From NCBI RefSeq assembly GCF_009557615.1, contig NZ_CP045652.1, positions 3,162,001-3,226,000 on the forward strand: DNA of 64,000 nucleotides, written 5' to 3'. The position numbers were made by a program, and so were the translations under genes. The notes under the pieces are model-generated. The model had not been told where the DNA came from, searched no databases, and saw nothing but the letters and a program-made list of their open reading frames with translations. The stretch comes from Sphingobacteruim zhuxiongii (GTDB lineage: Bacteria > Bacteroidota > Bacteroidia > Sphingobacteriales > Sphingobacteriaceae). Shown here piece after piece: positions 9,047-19,459 of the stretch. Numbering within the stretch: the stretch's first letter is position 1; each line of letters opens with the position of its first letter.

Positions 9047-10054
9047 TTAGTTTAATATTTTATAAATTAATTCACTCATCAAATCCCCATGATTTGTCAT
9101 AGGTCCTACATTCATTCCTTTGGATTTCAAATCGTATTCTTTAATTAAGTGAATAATATCGAATGTCTTTCTTCGGTTGAAATTCCGCGCAGCGTATTCA
9201 TATTCTTTAACGAAGAAAGGATGAACACCTAAGGCTTTTGCCGCCGCTGCAGAGGTCTTATCTGGTAAATAATGATATTTAAGAATCTTCGTAAAATAAG
9301 TACCTAAAGAACCAATAACGACAGGAATAGGATTTGATTTGGGGTTTGCAGCGAAATAATTTACTATTTGAAAGGCTTTAAGCGAATTACGTTTTGACAA
9401 TGCGGTATTCAATTCGAACACATTAAAGTCTTTACTAATACCGATGTTACGCTCAATATCTGCAGCACTAATTTCTTGTTCTGCGGATACATTTAGCATC
9501 AATTTTTCCAATTCATTGGCCACTTTGGAAAGATCCGTTCCGAGATAATCAGCCATCATTGCTGCGGCTTGTGGATGTATCTTTCGCCCGGCAGCACTCA
9601 ATTGCTCATTTATCCAGCCAGAAACTTTATCCTCATATAGCTTATTTGATTCGACCACGACGCCAACCTTGTCCAAGGTTTTATAGGACTTTTTCCGCTT
9701 ATCGAACTTACTGTACTTATGCGCAAAAACCAATACCGTCGTTGGAGTTGGATGCTCTAAGTATTTCTGTAATAATTCATCATCTTTCCATTTTAAATTC
9801 TGCGCTTCTTTTACAATAATCACTTGATAATCGCTCATCATCGGATAGCGCTTCGCCATACTAATTAGCGTCGAGAAATCAGTTTCCTTACCGTACACAA
9901 CAGATTGATCAAACCCCTTCTGCGCTTCATCCAGCACTTGGTGTTCAATAGCATCCGAAATTAGATCGATAAAATAAGGCTCTTCGCCATGCAATAAATA
10001 GACAGGACTAAGCTTCTTTTTCTTGATGTCAGTTAAAATGGATTGGGTATTCAT
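9047..10054 (-). CDS. holA: DNA polymerase III delta subunit
   Basis: The delta subunit opens the beta sliding clamp as part of the clamp loader. The 335-residue protein has the HolA layout: an N-terminal start typical of the family (ILTDIKKKKLSPVYLLHGEEPYFID), a RecA-like fold with RYPMMSDYQVIIVKEAQ, the segment YLGTDLSKVANELEKL in the middle, and a C-terminal collar domain with FFVKEYEYAARNF. I take ATG at 10054 as the start; a TTG two codons upstream is possible but unlikely. It is transcribed toward the small outer-membrane protein gene. Confidence 0.92.
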   Translation of the reverse strand: MNTQSILTDIKKKKLSPVYLLHGEEPYFIDLISDAIEHQVLDEAQKGFDQSVVYGKETDFSTLISMAKRYPMMSDYQVIIVKEAQNLKWKDDELLQKYLEHPTPTTVLVFAHKYSKFDKRKKSYKTLDKVGVVVESNKLYEDKVSGWINEQLSAAGRKIHPQAAAMMADYLGTDLSKVANELEKLMLNVSAEQEISAADIERNIGISKDFNVFELNTALSKRNSLKAFQIVNYFAANPKSNPIPVVIGSLGTYFTKILKYHYLPDKTSAAAAKALGVHPFFVKEYEYAARNFNRRKTFDIIHLIKEYDLKSKGMNVGPMTNHGDLMSELIYKILN

Positions 10055-10060
10055 GTCCAA

Positions 10061-10398
10061 CGAAATTACGAAAAAATTAACGTAATTGACACCGCAACAA
10101 CAACTCGAATCAGTCGAATGTCTACCCGATATTGGAATTATCAGTATTGCTAGTACTCATCCTTTCTCTACACCCATTTCAATCCCCTTGCTCATGCCTT
10201 TCGGAGCGATTAAGAAAGGGTTTTGAATGGGGTTTGAAAGGGAACTAGAAAAAGATTGACATGGCGCTGTCGCTGAAAAGCGCGGAGGCTCAGAGGCAAA
10301 ATCTAGATCATAACTGAAATTTGGCAATACGCCTTCATCAAGCATTCATGGATTCTACAAGTCCCTATGCATCTAGCAAATATTTCGTATTTTTGTAC
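10061..10398. other. Intergenic region without a credible gene
   Basis: This 338-base stretch lies between the divergent holA and the HsdR-N gene. It holds a short inverted repeat (GCGCT/AGCGC, 10264-10283) and a -7-like box at its right end. A 62-codon minus-strand reading frame at 10157-10345 has no domain or start context I trust. I see no RNA gene. Confidence 0.5.
10388..10395 (+). promoter_or_regulatory. TAnnTTTG box directly before the HsdR-N gene
   Basis: TATTTTTG ends 3 bases before the ATG at 10399. If it is a functional -7 box, transcription would start on or next to the start codon, giving a leaderless mRNA. No good -33 box is seen at the right distance. Confidence 0.35.
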
Positions 10399-10860
10399 AT
10401 GTTTAGGCCAGTCCCTTTAAATTTACCTCCTTTTCCGGCAAAAATTATTAAGAAAGCTGATCAGTATTTGATTTTTGATGAGTTGCGGAAAAAGCATTTA
10501 TTACTGACACCGGAGGAATGGGTTCGGCAACATTGGGTTCATTATCTTCATAAGGAAAAAGGATACCCGATGTCATTAATGAAGATTGAAGGGGGTTTGT
10601 TACTGAATTCACTTCAAAAACGGAGTGATTTGGTGATTTATAATCGGGAAGGCGAACGTATTCTTTTGGCAGAGTTCAAGGCACCAACTGTCAAAATTAC
10701 CGAAAACACCTTCCGTCAAATCTCAAATTACAATACTATTTATAAAATTCCGTTGCTTTTAGTCAGTAATGGACTTGAGCACCATTATTGTAGTATTGAC
10801 TTTAATCATGAGAAATTCACATTTCTAACGGAATTACCAACATTCCCTCATGAGCAATAG
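10399..10860 (+). CDS. HsdR N-terminal-domain protein (type I restriction-like nuclease fold)
   Basis: This 153-residue protein resembles the N-terminal nuclease domain found at the start of type I restriction R subunits. It contains RKKHLLLTPEEWVRQHWVHYL and, further on, SDLVIYNREGERILLAEFKAP, which fits the PD-(D/E)xK pattern (Asp, then the E-x-K core). It stands alone: no HsdM, HsdS or helicase gene is near, so it is not a restriction system. Such single-domain proteins are common in Bacteroidota, often next to holA as here; their task is not known to me. I start at ATG 10399, because a TTG 26 codons upstream would add an unlike extension. Confidence 0.78.
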   Translation: MFRPVPLNLPPFPAKIIKKADQYLIFDELRKKHLLLTPEEWVRQHWVHYLHKEKGYPMSLMKIEGGLLLNSLQKRSDLVIYNREGERILLAEFKAPTVKITENTFRQISNYNTIYKIPLLLVSNGLEHHYCSIDFNHEKFTFLTELPTFPHEQ

Positions 10861-10913
10861 GAGAATTTAAAATTAGTATTATATTAGTAAGTCAAAATTA
10901 GAAGGAACAAAAC

Positions 10914-11612
10914 ATGGATATCAATAAAGACGAATTCAGAAAATACGCGATTAAACATCACCGAATTGGAAGTCAACACGTTGATGGATATATTTCTCGC
11001 TTACAACAAAGTATTCCATCAAACCTGACACCTTACATTATTGAAGAGCGTTCATTAAACGTTGCTCAGATGGATGTGTTTTCTCGTTTGATGATGGACC
11101 GTATCATTTTCTTAGGAGATGGTATTAACGACCAAGTAGCAAACATCGTACAGGCACAGTTATTGTTCTTACAATCTACTGACGCTCAACGTGATATTCA
11201 AATCTACATTAACTCTCCAGGGGGTAGCGTTTATGCAGGTTTAGGTATTTACGATACGATGCAATATATCGCGCCAGACGTTGCAACGATTTGTACAGGT
11301 ATCGCTGCATCCATGGGAGCAGTTTTACTAGTTGCTGGAGCGAAAGGAAAACGTGCGGCATTAAGACACTCACGCGTAATGATTCACCAACCTTCGGGTG
11401 GTGCACAAGGGGTTGCTTCCGATATGGAAATCAACCTACGAGAAATGTTGAAATTGAAAGAGGAATTGTACACGATTATTGCTGAGCACTCAGGTCAGTC
11501 TTATGAATGGGTTGAAAAATCATCAGATCGTGATTATTGGATGCGTGCTTCAGAGGCCCAAGAATTTGGAATGATCGACGAAGTATTGCTTCCTAAAAAG
11601 GAAACAAAATAA
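10914..11612 (+). CDS. clpP: ATP-dependent Clp protease proteolytic subunit
   Basis: ClpP forms the barrel-shaped peptidase chamber that degrades proteins unfolded by ClpX. The 232-residue protein has the catalytic serine in [10 protein letters not shown] (Ser133), the histidine in RVMIHQP (His158) and a likely Asp in DRDYWM (Asp207), so the triad is complete. An N-terminal extension of about 20-30 residues compared with the E. coli mature enzyme is usual in Bacteroidota. The clpX gene follows 5 bases later, so both are expressed together, as in many bacteria. Confidence 0.96.
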   Translation: MDINKDEFRKYAIKHHRIGSQHVDGYISRLQQSIPSNLTPYIIEERSLNVAQMDVFSRLMMDRIIFLGDGINDQVANIVQAQLLFLQSTDAQRDIQIYINSPGGSVYAGLGIYDTMQYIAPDVATICTGIAASMGAVLLVAGAKGKRAALRHSRVMIHQPSGGAQGVASDMEINLREMLKLKEELYTIIAEHSGQSYEWVEKSSDRDYWMRASEAQEFGMIDEVLLPKKETK

Positions 11613-11617
11613 AGGAA

Positions 11618-12868
11618 ATGAGTAAATCGAACAGTAGAGACATCCATTGCTCTTTTTGTGGCATCAGTAAGAATGAAGCCCAAATGCTTATTGCAGGCGA
11701 TGGTGCCCACATCTGCGACAGATGTGTTCAACAAGCTGGAGAGATTTTGGCGGAAGAATTAAAGCAACGAAAAAACAAGTCTTTACAGACTACGTTGAAG
11801 CTTATTCGTCCAAAAGAAATCAAAGAACACTTGGATCAATATGTTATTGGTCAGGATGACGCAAAGAAAGTTATTTCTGTGGCGGTTTACAATCACTACA
11901 AGCGTTTAAATCAACGTGTCGATAATGATGAAACGGAAATTGAGAAATCAAACTTAATCATTGTTGGAGAGACAGGTACCGGAAAGACATTGTTAGCTAA
12001 AACGGTAGCAAAGATTTTAAATGTTCCGTTCTGTATTGTAGATGCTACTGTACTTACTGAAGCAGGTTATGTGGGCGAGGATGTGGAGAGTATTTTGACA
12101 CGATTGTTGCAAGCAGCAGATTATGATGTTGCAGCGGCAGAGCGCGGCATTATCTATATTGATGAGATTGATAAAATTGCTAGAAAAAGCGATAACCCAT
12201 CAATAACAAGAGATGTATCTGGCGAAGGCGTACAACAGGCGTTGTTGAAGATTTTAGAAGGCACGAATGTGAATGTTCCGCCACAAGGGGGAAGAAAACA
12301 CCCAGATCAGAAAATGATTACTGTAAATACGAATAACATTCTATTTATTTGTGGTGGTGCATTTGACGGTATTCAGAAGAAAATAGCTAATCGTTTGCGC
12401 ACGCAAACTGTTGGTTACAAGATGAACGATGAGGAACAGGAAATTGATTTAAATAATCTATACAAGTATATTACGCCTCAGGATTTGAAAAACTTTGGTT
12501 TAATTCCTGAATTAATAGGTCGTCTACCGGTATTGACTCATTTAGATCCATTGGATAAAGAGACTTTATTGAATATCTTAACCGAGCCTAAGAATGCTTT
12601 GGTTAAACAATACAAAAAGCTTTTCGAATATGAAGGTGTAAACTTGAAGTTCGATTCTGCGGTATATGAATTTATCGTGGATAAGGCATGGGAATTTAAA
12701 TTAGGTGCTCGTGGTCTTCGAAGCATTTGTGAAGCTATTATGCTAGACGCAATGTTCGATATACCGACCAGTAAAGAGCATAGCAATGAGAAGGACTTGC
12801 AAATCACGCTCGATTATGCGAAGAACAAATTCGCAAAGACGGATTTCAAGAAGCTCCAAGTTGCCTAA
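11618..12868 (+). CDS. clpX: ClpX, ATP-dependent unfoldase of ClpXP
   Basis: ClpX recognises tagged or regulatory proteins, unfolds them with ATP and feeds them into ClpP. All hallmarks are visible in its 416 residues: the zinc-binding domain (Cys11, Cys14, Cys33, Cys36), the Walker A motif GETGTGKT (117-124), Walker B with IIYIDEID (178-185), and the C-terminal small domain with [11 protein letters not shown]. Start ATG is preceded by AAAGGAA. It lies just downstream of clpP, and a terminator hairpin follows its stop by 9 bases. Confidence 0.97.
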   Translation: MSKSNSRDIHCSFCGISKNEAQMLIAGDGAHICDRCVQQAGEILAEELKQRKNKSLQTTLKLIRPKEIKEHLDQYVIGQDDAKKVISVAVYNHYKRLNQRVDNDETEIEKSNLIIVGETGTGKTLLAKTVAKILNVPFCIVDATVLTEAGYVGEDVESILTRLLQAADYDVAAAERGIIYIDEIDKIARKSDNPSITRDVSGEGVQQALLKILEGTNVNVPPQGGRKHPDQKMITVNTNNILFICGGAFDGIQKKIANRLRTQTVGYKMNDEEQEIDLNNLYKYITPQDLKNFGLIPELIGRLPVLTHLDPLDKETLLNILTEPKNALVKQYKKLFEYEGVNLKFDSAVYEFIVDKAWEFKLGARGLRSICEAIMLDAMFDIPTSKEHSNEKDLQITLDYAKNKFAKTDFKKLQVA

Positions 12869-12877
12869 TGAATTTGA

Positions 12878-12904
12878 CCCTCGCCTTTCGGCGGGGGTTT
12901 TTTA
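12878..12904 (+). terminator. Terminator of the clpP-clpX unit
   Basis: The hairpin CCCTCGCC-TTTC-GGCGGGGG followed by a T-run begins 9 bases after the clpX stop. The AMP nucleosidase gene starts only about 30 bases further, so some read-through or a closely placed promoter must serve that gene. Confidence 0.85.
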
Positions 12905-12933
12905 TAATAGGTTATTTTAATGAAAGGAAGAAT

Positions 12934-13755
12934 ATGACAAAAAAGATTGTAAAAGAAGTTGATTCGCCGGTTAAAGCTGGCTTAAAAACAAAGGAAGATA
13001 TCGTTAATAATTGGCTTCCACGATACACAGGTCGCCCATTAGCGGAATTTGGTCAATATATAATTTTAACAAACTTCTCGAACTATATTAAGTTGTTTTC
13101 ACAGATGCATAGCGATGCTCCAATTATGGGTGAAGACAAGCCAATGCAAAGTTGTACAGCAGAAGGAATTACCATAATTAACTTTGGTATGGGTAGTCCA
13201 ATGGCGGCAACGATTATGGACTTACTATCTGCTATTGCGCCAAAGGCTGTATTATTTTTAGGAAAAACTGGCGGTTTAAAAAAGAAAATTGCCGTAGGAG
13301 AATTGATTTTACCGATAGCGGCAATTCGTGGTGAGGGTACTTCTAACGATTACTTTCCATCCGAAGTTCCATCTTTACCTGCGTTTGCTCTGCAAAAGGC
13401 GATCTCTACAACAATTCGTGATCACGCTAGAGATTACTGGACTGGTACTGTGTATACAACGAATAGACGTGTTTGGGAACATGATAAAAACTTTAAAAAA
13501 TACTTGAAGACAATCCGTGCGATGGCTGTTGATATGGAAACTGCAACAATTTTCAGCGTTGGCTTTGCAAATAAGATCCCTACAGGTGCATTATTACTCG
13601 TATCCGACCAACCTATGGTTCCAGAAGGCGTAAAGACAGAGATTTCGGATGTGTCAGTTACAAAATCTTACGTAGAGCAACATTTAAAAATCGGTATTGA
13701 TGCTTTAAAACAACTCATCAATAACGGCTTAACAGTGAAACATTTGAAGTTCTAA
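12934..13755 (+). CDS. amn: AMP nucleosidase (short Bacteroidota form)
   Basis: The enzyme cleaves AMP to adenine and ribose 5-phosphate and belongs to the nucleoside phosphorylase fold. The 273-residue sequence contains the purine-phosphorylase type core (TIINFGMGSPMA, then LFLGKTGGL) and the conserved MAVDMETATIFSVGF, which holds the ribose-binding Met-Glu pair and appears near residue 200. It lacks the long N-terminal regulatory domain of the E. coli enzyme, as expected in this phylum. I choose ATG at 12934 because GAAAGGAAG precedes it; the upstream open frame runs through the clpX terminator. The alternative is another phosphorylase-family enzyme, so the symbol is given with some caution. 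Confidence 0.82.
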   Translation: MTKKIVKEVDSPVKAGLKTKEDIVNNWLPRYTGRPLAEFGQYIILTNFSNYIKLFSQMHSDAPIMGEDKPMQSCTAEGITIINFGMGSPMAATIMDLLSAIAPKAVLFLGKTGGLKKKIAVGELILPIAAIRGEGTSNDYFPSEVPSLPAFALQKAISTTIRDHARDYWTGTVYTTNRRVWEHDKNFKKYLKTIRAMAVDMETATIFSVGFANKIPTGALLLVSDQPMVPEGVKTEISDVSVTKSYVEQHLKIGIDALKQLINNGLTVKHLKF

Positions 13756-13763
13756 AATTTGGC

Positions 13764-13771
13764 TACCTTTG
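13764..13771 (+). promoter_or_regulatory. Predicted -7 box for the cystathionine beta-synthase-type gene
   Basis: TACCTTTG matches TAnnTTTG and lies 33 bases before the ATG. A TTTG at 13743-13746 could be the -33 element with a rather short 17-base spacing. Confidence 0.5.
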
Positions 13772-13804
13772 TCTTAACAAACAAAACAGCACAAATTTTC
13801 ACCT

Positions 13805-15169
13805 ATGTGGTACAACAACATCTTAGAAACCATTGGGAATACCCCCTTGGTTAAACTGAATATAGTTACCAAACCCTTAAAAGGAACCATACTAGCGAAA
13901 ATTGAGACGACCAACCCCGGCAACTCGATTAAAGATAGAATGGCGTTAAAAATGATTGAGGATGCCGAACAGGCAGGCTTATTAAAACCCGGAGGTACCA
14001 TTATCGAAGGTACTTCGGGTAATACAGGTATGGGATTAGCAATGGCAGCGGTTGTAAAAGGCTATCATTGTATTTTCACAACAACCGATAAACAGTCTAA
14101 GGAGAAGATTGATGCCCTCCGCGCCTTCGGTGCGGAAGTTATCGTCTGTCCTACGAACGTAGATCCTGAGGATCCCCGCTCCTATTATTCGGTTTCTAGC
14201 CGTTTAGAAAAAGAAGTCCCAAACGCTTGGAAAGCAAACCAGTACGATAATTTATCGAATACACAGGCTCACTATGAACAAACTGGGCCAGAAATCTGGG
14301 AACAGACAGAAGGCAAGATAACACATCTTGTTGTCGGTGTTGGAACCGGCGGTACGATTTCGGGTACTGCGAAGTATTTGAAAGAAATGAATCCGAACAT
14401 CAAAGTGTGGGGAATCGACACTTATGGATCTATTTTTAAGAAATATAAAGAGACGGGCATATTCGACAAAAGTGAGATTTACCCCTATATTACTGAAGGG
14501 ATTGGCGAGGATTTCTTGCCCGAGAATGTAAACTTTGATGTTATCGACCTATTCGAAAAGGTGACAGACAAAGATGCAGCCCTGATGACAAGAGATTTGG
14601 CACGTAAGGAAGGTATTTTTGCAGGCAACTCGGCAGGTGCTGCTGTTGCCGGCCTACTTCAACTAGGGAATGAGCTCAAAGATGATGATGTCGTAGTTGT
14701 TATTTTCCATGATCATGGTTCACGCTATATGGGCAAAATGTACAATGAGGATTGGCTTCGTGAGCGCGGCTTCCTTAAGGATGAGAAATTAACGGCGAAG
14801 TCAATTTTAAAGCGCAGAGCTAACCAAGATATCGTAACAGTTGACGTAAAGCAATCGGTTTTGGAAACGTTTAATATTATGAAGTCCTTAAACATTTCAC
14901 AAATTCCATTAACACAGCAAGGTATGGTAGTTGGAAAAGTAACCGAAGCCGATATCTTAAATGCTCTACTGGATAATCCATCTTTAAAGTCCGCCGAAGT
15001 CGAAAGCATCGCATCAAAACCTTTCCCTTTTGTCGATTTAAATATGTCGATCGATAAGATCTCTACACTAATTGATAAAGATACCCAAGCAGTGTTAGTG
15101 GAAGATGAATTTGGAAGAATAAATATTATAACACAATATGATATAATAAGCGCTATTTCAGAGATATAG
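13805..15169 (+). CDS. PLP-dependent cystathionine beta-synthase-type enzyme with CBS domains
   Basis: The first 320 residues are a fold-type II PLP enzyme of the cysteine synthase/cystathionine beta-synthase group. Lys43 in NPGNSIKDRMA is the PLP lysine, SGNTG (71-75) binds the substrate or phosphate, and GVGTGGTISGT binds the cofactor phosphate. The last 120 residues form a pair of CBS domains (from about residue 335), which bind adenosyl ligands and regulate such enzymes. Therefore cystathionine beta-synthase (serine plus homocysteine) is the likelier activity than O-acetylserine sulfhydrylase, but sequence alone does not settle it. The gene has its own promoter-like box and stands alone. 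Confidence 0.88.
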   Translation: MWYNNILETIGNTPLVKLNIVTKPLKGTILAKIETTNPGNSIKDRMALKMIEDAEQAGLLKPGGTIIEGTSGNTGMGLAMAAVVKGYHCIFTTTDKQSKEKIDALRAFGAEVIVCPTNVDPEDPRSYYSVSSRLEKEVPNAWKANQYDNLSNTQAHYEQTGPEIWEQTEGKITHLVVGVGTGGTISGTAKYLKEMNPNIKVWGIDTYGSIFKKYKETGIFDKSEIYPYITEGIGEDFLPENVNFDVIDLFEKVTDKDAALMTRDLARKEGIFAGNSAGAAVAGLLQLGNELKDDDVVVVIFHDHGSRYMGKMYNEDWLRERGFLKDEKLTAKSILKRRANQDIVTVDVKQSVLETFNIMKSLNISQIPLTQQGMVVGKVTEADILNALLDNPSLKSAEVESIASKPFPFVDLNMSIDKISTLIDKDTQAVLVEDEFGRINIITQYDIISAISEI

Positions 15170-15214
15170 ATTTCTCTATTTTTTCGTTATCTTTAGTAAG
15201 ATGCTAAAAATATA

Positions 15215-15919
15215 ATGGAAAGAAATAGTACTTTAAAAAGAATAGAATATTGGATTAAAGCTAGAATAGGAAAAATTTCCTTTATAGATATAGAAGAAAA
15301 ACGAGATAAACAATGGTATGGTAATGGCTATGGCGGTTTCTATGTGGACCCAAGCCTAGTTCCAGAAAATGCCATTGTTTATTCTTTTGGTATCGGAGAG
15401 GATATTTCCTTCGATCGCGCTATTATCGAAAAACATCAAGCCCAAGTTTTCGGTTTCGACCCCACTCCAAAGTCGATCAACTGGATTAACAAACAAGAGC
15501 TACCTAGCAATTTTCATTTTCACCCCTTTGGAATTGGCGAGAAAACGGGTACGGTGACTTTTCATTTGCCTAAGAATCAAGATCATGTTTCCGGTTCCGT
15601 TTATGGACACAAACTCGTTGACGAACGTAATGCTGTAGACGTACTTTTAAAGGAGTTTAAAGAGATTGTGCAAGAAAATGGGCACACGGCTATCGATGTT
15701 CTTAAAATGGATATAGAAGGCTCCGAATACGCTGTGATGGAAGGTATACTTAGTAGTGGTATTCCCATCAAGCAAATCTTGGTAGAAACCCACGAGCGTT
15801 TCTTCGAGGATGGAAAGATGAAAGGAGATTTATTATTCAAGCAGCTTTATCAGAAAGGCTATCGAATCTTTGCTATATCCGATACTTATCAAGAGATATC
15901 ATTGGTAAAATCTAAATAA
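15215..15919 (+). CDS. FkbM family methyltransferase
   Basis: This 234-residue protein has the SAM-dependent methyltransferase pattern of the FkbM family: VYSFGIGEDISFD (glycine-rich SAM loop, residues 51-63), VFGFDPTPKSINW (acidic residue after strand 2) and DVLKMDIEGSEYAVMEG (about 165-180), which is the strongest family signature. Such enzymes O-methylate sugars, polyketides or surface glycans; the substrate here cannot be read from the sequence and no glycan cluster surrounds it. It is followed by a strong terminator and then by the IS110 insertion. Confidence 0.85.
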   Translation: MERNSTLKRIEYWIKARIGKISFIDIEEKRDKQWYGNGYGGFYVDPSLVPENAIVYSFGIGEDISFDRAIIEKHQAQVFGFDPTPKSINWINKQELPSNFHFHPFGIGEKTGTVTFHLPKNQDHVSGSVYGHKLVDERNAVDVLLKEFKEIVQENGHTAIDVLKMDIEGSEYAVMEGILSSGIPIKQILVETHERFFEDGKMKGDLLFKQLYQKGYRIFAISDTYQEISLVKSK

Positions 15920-15920
15920 G

Positions 15921-15950
15921 AAAGCCGCCCTGATAGGCGGCTTTTTTTTT
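15921..15950 (+). terminator. Terminator of the FkbM gene
   Basis: AAAGCCGCC and GGCGGCTTT form a perfect stem followed by a run of nine T, 2 bases after the stop codon. Confidence 0.92.
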
Positions 15951-15954
15951 CTGA

Positions 15955-17535
15955 AAGTTATTATTGTTTTTTTTAGTAATCCAATAAAATGTTAGACCAG
16001 TGATTATTCAAGGGTCTATTCTTTTTGTCCGGATAATTTTGTTTCTGTTTCTTGTGTATTATTATTTATGATGAAATGACTTGATTAATAAAAACAAGAG
16101 TATAATTTTTTCTACGAGCTCTAAAGGCATCAACTGTTGGTTCTTAACGTCTGATATCAGTTTTATTTCCGGGGAGTCTAACCACCAAAAAAAGGTCGAT
16201 CTTTTATTTGTAAGACGTGTTTTTAAGGGTACTCAATTGTTTCTGTAATCTGTCAATTCTTTTAAGTCGTCTATTTTCAAGTATTTTCTTATCCTGTGGA
16301 TGCAATTGATAGGCTTCATTGTCCCTCAGGACATGGTATGCTGCAATCAAGATCTTATGTGCGATGGCTATTGTAGCCTTCTTCTGACCTCTTCGTGCAG
16401 CGATTTGATGGTGCTTGACCGCAAGTAATGGATTTGCCTTGGATCTAGAGGCCACCCATGCTGCCTCCACGAGCGTCGTCTTGAGATACTTGTTTCCACG
16501 TGTTATTTTCGAGGAGTACTTCTTTCCTGCACTCTCATTGTTGCCTGGGCAAACCCCAGCCCATGAAGAAAGGTTCTGATGTGTTGCAAATTGAGCCATG
16601 TCCGTACCGATTTCTGAAACGATTCCCAGTGCCACCCTGGAAGATACTCCAGGGATAGATTCCAGTAGTTCAGCTCCTTGTGCATGATCCTTGCGTACTG
16701 TTCCATCTGAGCCTCTGATTGTGCTATTTGTAGATTGATATGATCGATGGATTGCAGTATTAGGTTCAACATGAAGCGGTGATGATCCGTGATCTTGCCA
16801 GTAAGTGCCTTAAGTAGCTCTGCGTGTTTCTTGACCAGCGAACCCTTGGCCATGCTTGCCAATAGCAAAGGATCGAGTTGACCTTTGGCCATGGCCCGGA
16901 CCATTTCCATGGCGCTTACCCCAAATACGTCGCTGACTACGCTCCTCAGTTTGATGTTGGCGGATTCAAGGATGTTCTGTAACCGGTTCTTTTCTGCGGT
17001 CCGCATAGCGATAAGCTTACGTCTATGTCGGAAAAGTTCCCTGAGCTCCCGGATATGTTGTGGTGGGATGAAGCTCCCCTTCAGTAAACCGGAAAGAAGC
17101 AGTTTAGTGATCCATTCGCTATCCTTCTTGTCGGTCTTCTGTCCCGGAACATTTTTGATATGCCGGGCATTGACCAGTAGGATGTGAAAATAGTCTTCCA
17201 GAACCGCGTAAACCGGTCGCCAGTAAACCCCAGTGCTCTCCATGGCAACCTGTGTAATGGAATGGGCCTGGAGCCATTCCACTAAATTGTACAAGTCATC
17301 CGTAAAAGTTAAGAAGGTTTTTGTCTCTGTATCAAAATCACTACCTTTAATGGTAGCAACTACTGTGTCTTTGTGGACATCCAGTCCACAACCACGGTCA
17401 AGAATAAAGGGTAATCCGCTGACAGCCATAGGTCTTATATTTATTGGTACTAAGATACCGTTTTGGCTAAATGCCTATTGGGACTATGAGCCCGTGACTT
17501 TCATGGCTGTTGGTGATACCCGATGTATCATGAAC
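15955..17535 (-). mobile_element. IS110-family insertion sequence (ends approximate)
   Basis: The transposase gene and its flanks are visibly richer in G and C than the neighbours and lie between the FkbM terminator and the ftsB/divIC stop codon. IS110 elements usually lack terminal inverted repeats and target duplications, so exact ends cannot be placed by eye; the limits given are the outer bounds set by the neighbouring genes. About 250 non-coding bases follow the transposase stop and about 110 precede its start. In this family one non-coding end encodes the bridge (seek) RNA that guides target choice. A small perfect hairpin (TGATAC/GTATCA, 17514-17530) lies at the upstream end. Confidence 0.75.
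16204..17429 (-). pseudogene. IS110-family DEDD transposase, split by a frameshift
   Basis: The first frame (17429 downward) has the RuvC-like DEDD domain: GLDVHKD (Asp17), AMESTGVYW (Glu) and TDKKDSEWI (two Asp). The second frame, which ends at 16204, has the C-terminal domain with the catalytic serine region (CPGNNESAGKK). The two join near 16666-16673. Changing frame there restores KEL, then LLESIPGVSSRVALGIVSEIG, the normal family sequence, so a single base has probably been lost. IS110 transposases are not known to use programmed frameshifting. The copy is therefore probably inactive, unless the shift is a sequencing error. The combined product would be about 340 residues, a normal family length. 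Confidence 0.85.
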
Positions 17536-17538
17536 GTT

Positions 17539-17841
17539 TTATTTATCTGTAGGTTCTACTTCAGTAACGATGTAGACGTCTTCATGGTCTTTTTTCATTT
17601 TATACTTCTCTCGAGCAATTCGTTGAATTTCACTAGGGTTGTATTGCACATCCTTAATGGAATTTTCGATATTTTCGATTTCCGTCGTATAATAAGCTTT
17701 TTCTACTTCTAGCTTAGTTTTTTCCTTTTGGAAGCTAAACTGTGTTGCGAAATCATATCGATCAAAAAAACACATCCATACCACAAAGGCTACGCCTGCG
17801 ATTAGATACTTATTACGAATGGTATTGATTACACGTTCCAT
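17539..17841 (-). CDS. FtsB/DivIC-type septum formation protein
   Basis: A 100-residue bitopic membrane protein with one N-terminal membrane helix (about 12-27), a coiled coil (about 37-72) and a conserved end of the coil (NPSEIQRIAREKYKM), as in FtsB/DivIC of the division complex, where it pairs with FtsL. It lies upstream of nothing co-directional in the window except the IS, and downstream of eno on the same strand; the enolase-FtsB neighbourhood is common in bacteria. The IS110 element lies directly after its stop codon, and the C-terminus appears intact. Confidence 0.85.
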   Translation of the reverse strand: MERVINTIRNKYLIAGVAFVVWMCFFDRYDFATQFSFQKEKTKLEVEKAYYTTEIENIENSIKDVQYNPSEIQRIAREKYKMKKDHEDVYIVTEVEPTDK

Positions 17842-17928
17842 AGACTTTGATTGCTTTCCTAAAACTTGGATAAAGATAGGGATTTTCTTATAACATTTAC
17901 AAGCGTGAGGTAGGTCTCGGGTAAACGC

Positions 17929-17962
17929 AAAAAAAAAGGGAACCTTGAAGGTTCCCTTTTTT
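17929..17962. terminator. Terminator downstream of eno
   Basis: GGGAACC-TTGAA-GGTTCCC with A-run and T-run on either side lies 8 bases beyond the eno stop codon and should end its minus-strand transcript, making ftsB/divIC separately transcribed or read-through dependent. Confidence 0.9.
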
Positions 17963-17969
17963 AAAAGAG

Positions 17970-19319
<1,350 letters not shown>

Positions 19320-19346
19320 CTAATATAGTAATTTATATGTCGACTT

Positions 19347-19354
19347 CAAAAATA
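19347..19354 (-). promoter_or_regulatory. Predicted -7 box for eno
   Basis: On the minus strand this is TATTTTTG, matching TAnnTTTG. Transcription would start near 19340 and give a leader of about 70 bases containing the 19293-19317 hairpin. No clear -33 box is seen. Confidence 0.4.
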
Positions 19355-19417
19355 GGTAAAAAACTAGAATGTTAATGCTAAGCAAATAAAAGAATTTTAA
19401 CGAAGTCTTTGGATAAA

Positions 19418-19446
19418 AAAAGCCTTAGAAAAATACTAAGGCTCTT
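19418..19446 (-). terminator. Terminator of carA
   Basis: AGCCTTAG and CTAAGGCT form an 8-bp stem bordered by A-runs that read as T-runs on the minus strand, 14 bases after the carA stop. Confidence 0.85.
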
Positions 19447-19459
19447 TTAAATATTTTGA

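Noticed and set aside
10157..10345. 62-codon minus-strand reading frame in the holA to HsdR-N gap
   Set aside because: Composition rich in Pro and Ser, no start context, no domain and it overlaps a GC-rich inverted repeat; probably non-coding.
10399..10860. Type I restriction-modification system
   Set aside because: Only the nuclease-like domain exists; no HsdM, HsdS or helicase is near.
16134..16141. 8-base direct repeat (CTGTTGGT) at both flanks of the IS110 transposase, also at 17507-17514
   Set aside because: An 8-mer match between flanks of about 250 and 110 bases is likely by chance; not enough to place the IS ends.
17233..17712. Plus-strand frame across the IS110 start and ftsB
   Set aside because: It is antisense to the transposase and to the FtsB/DivIC gene, and has no sensible protein features.
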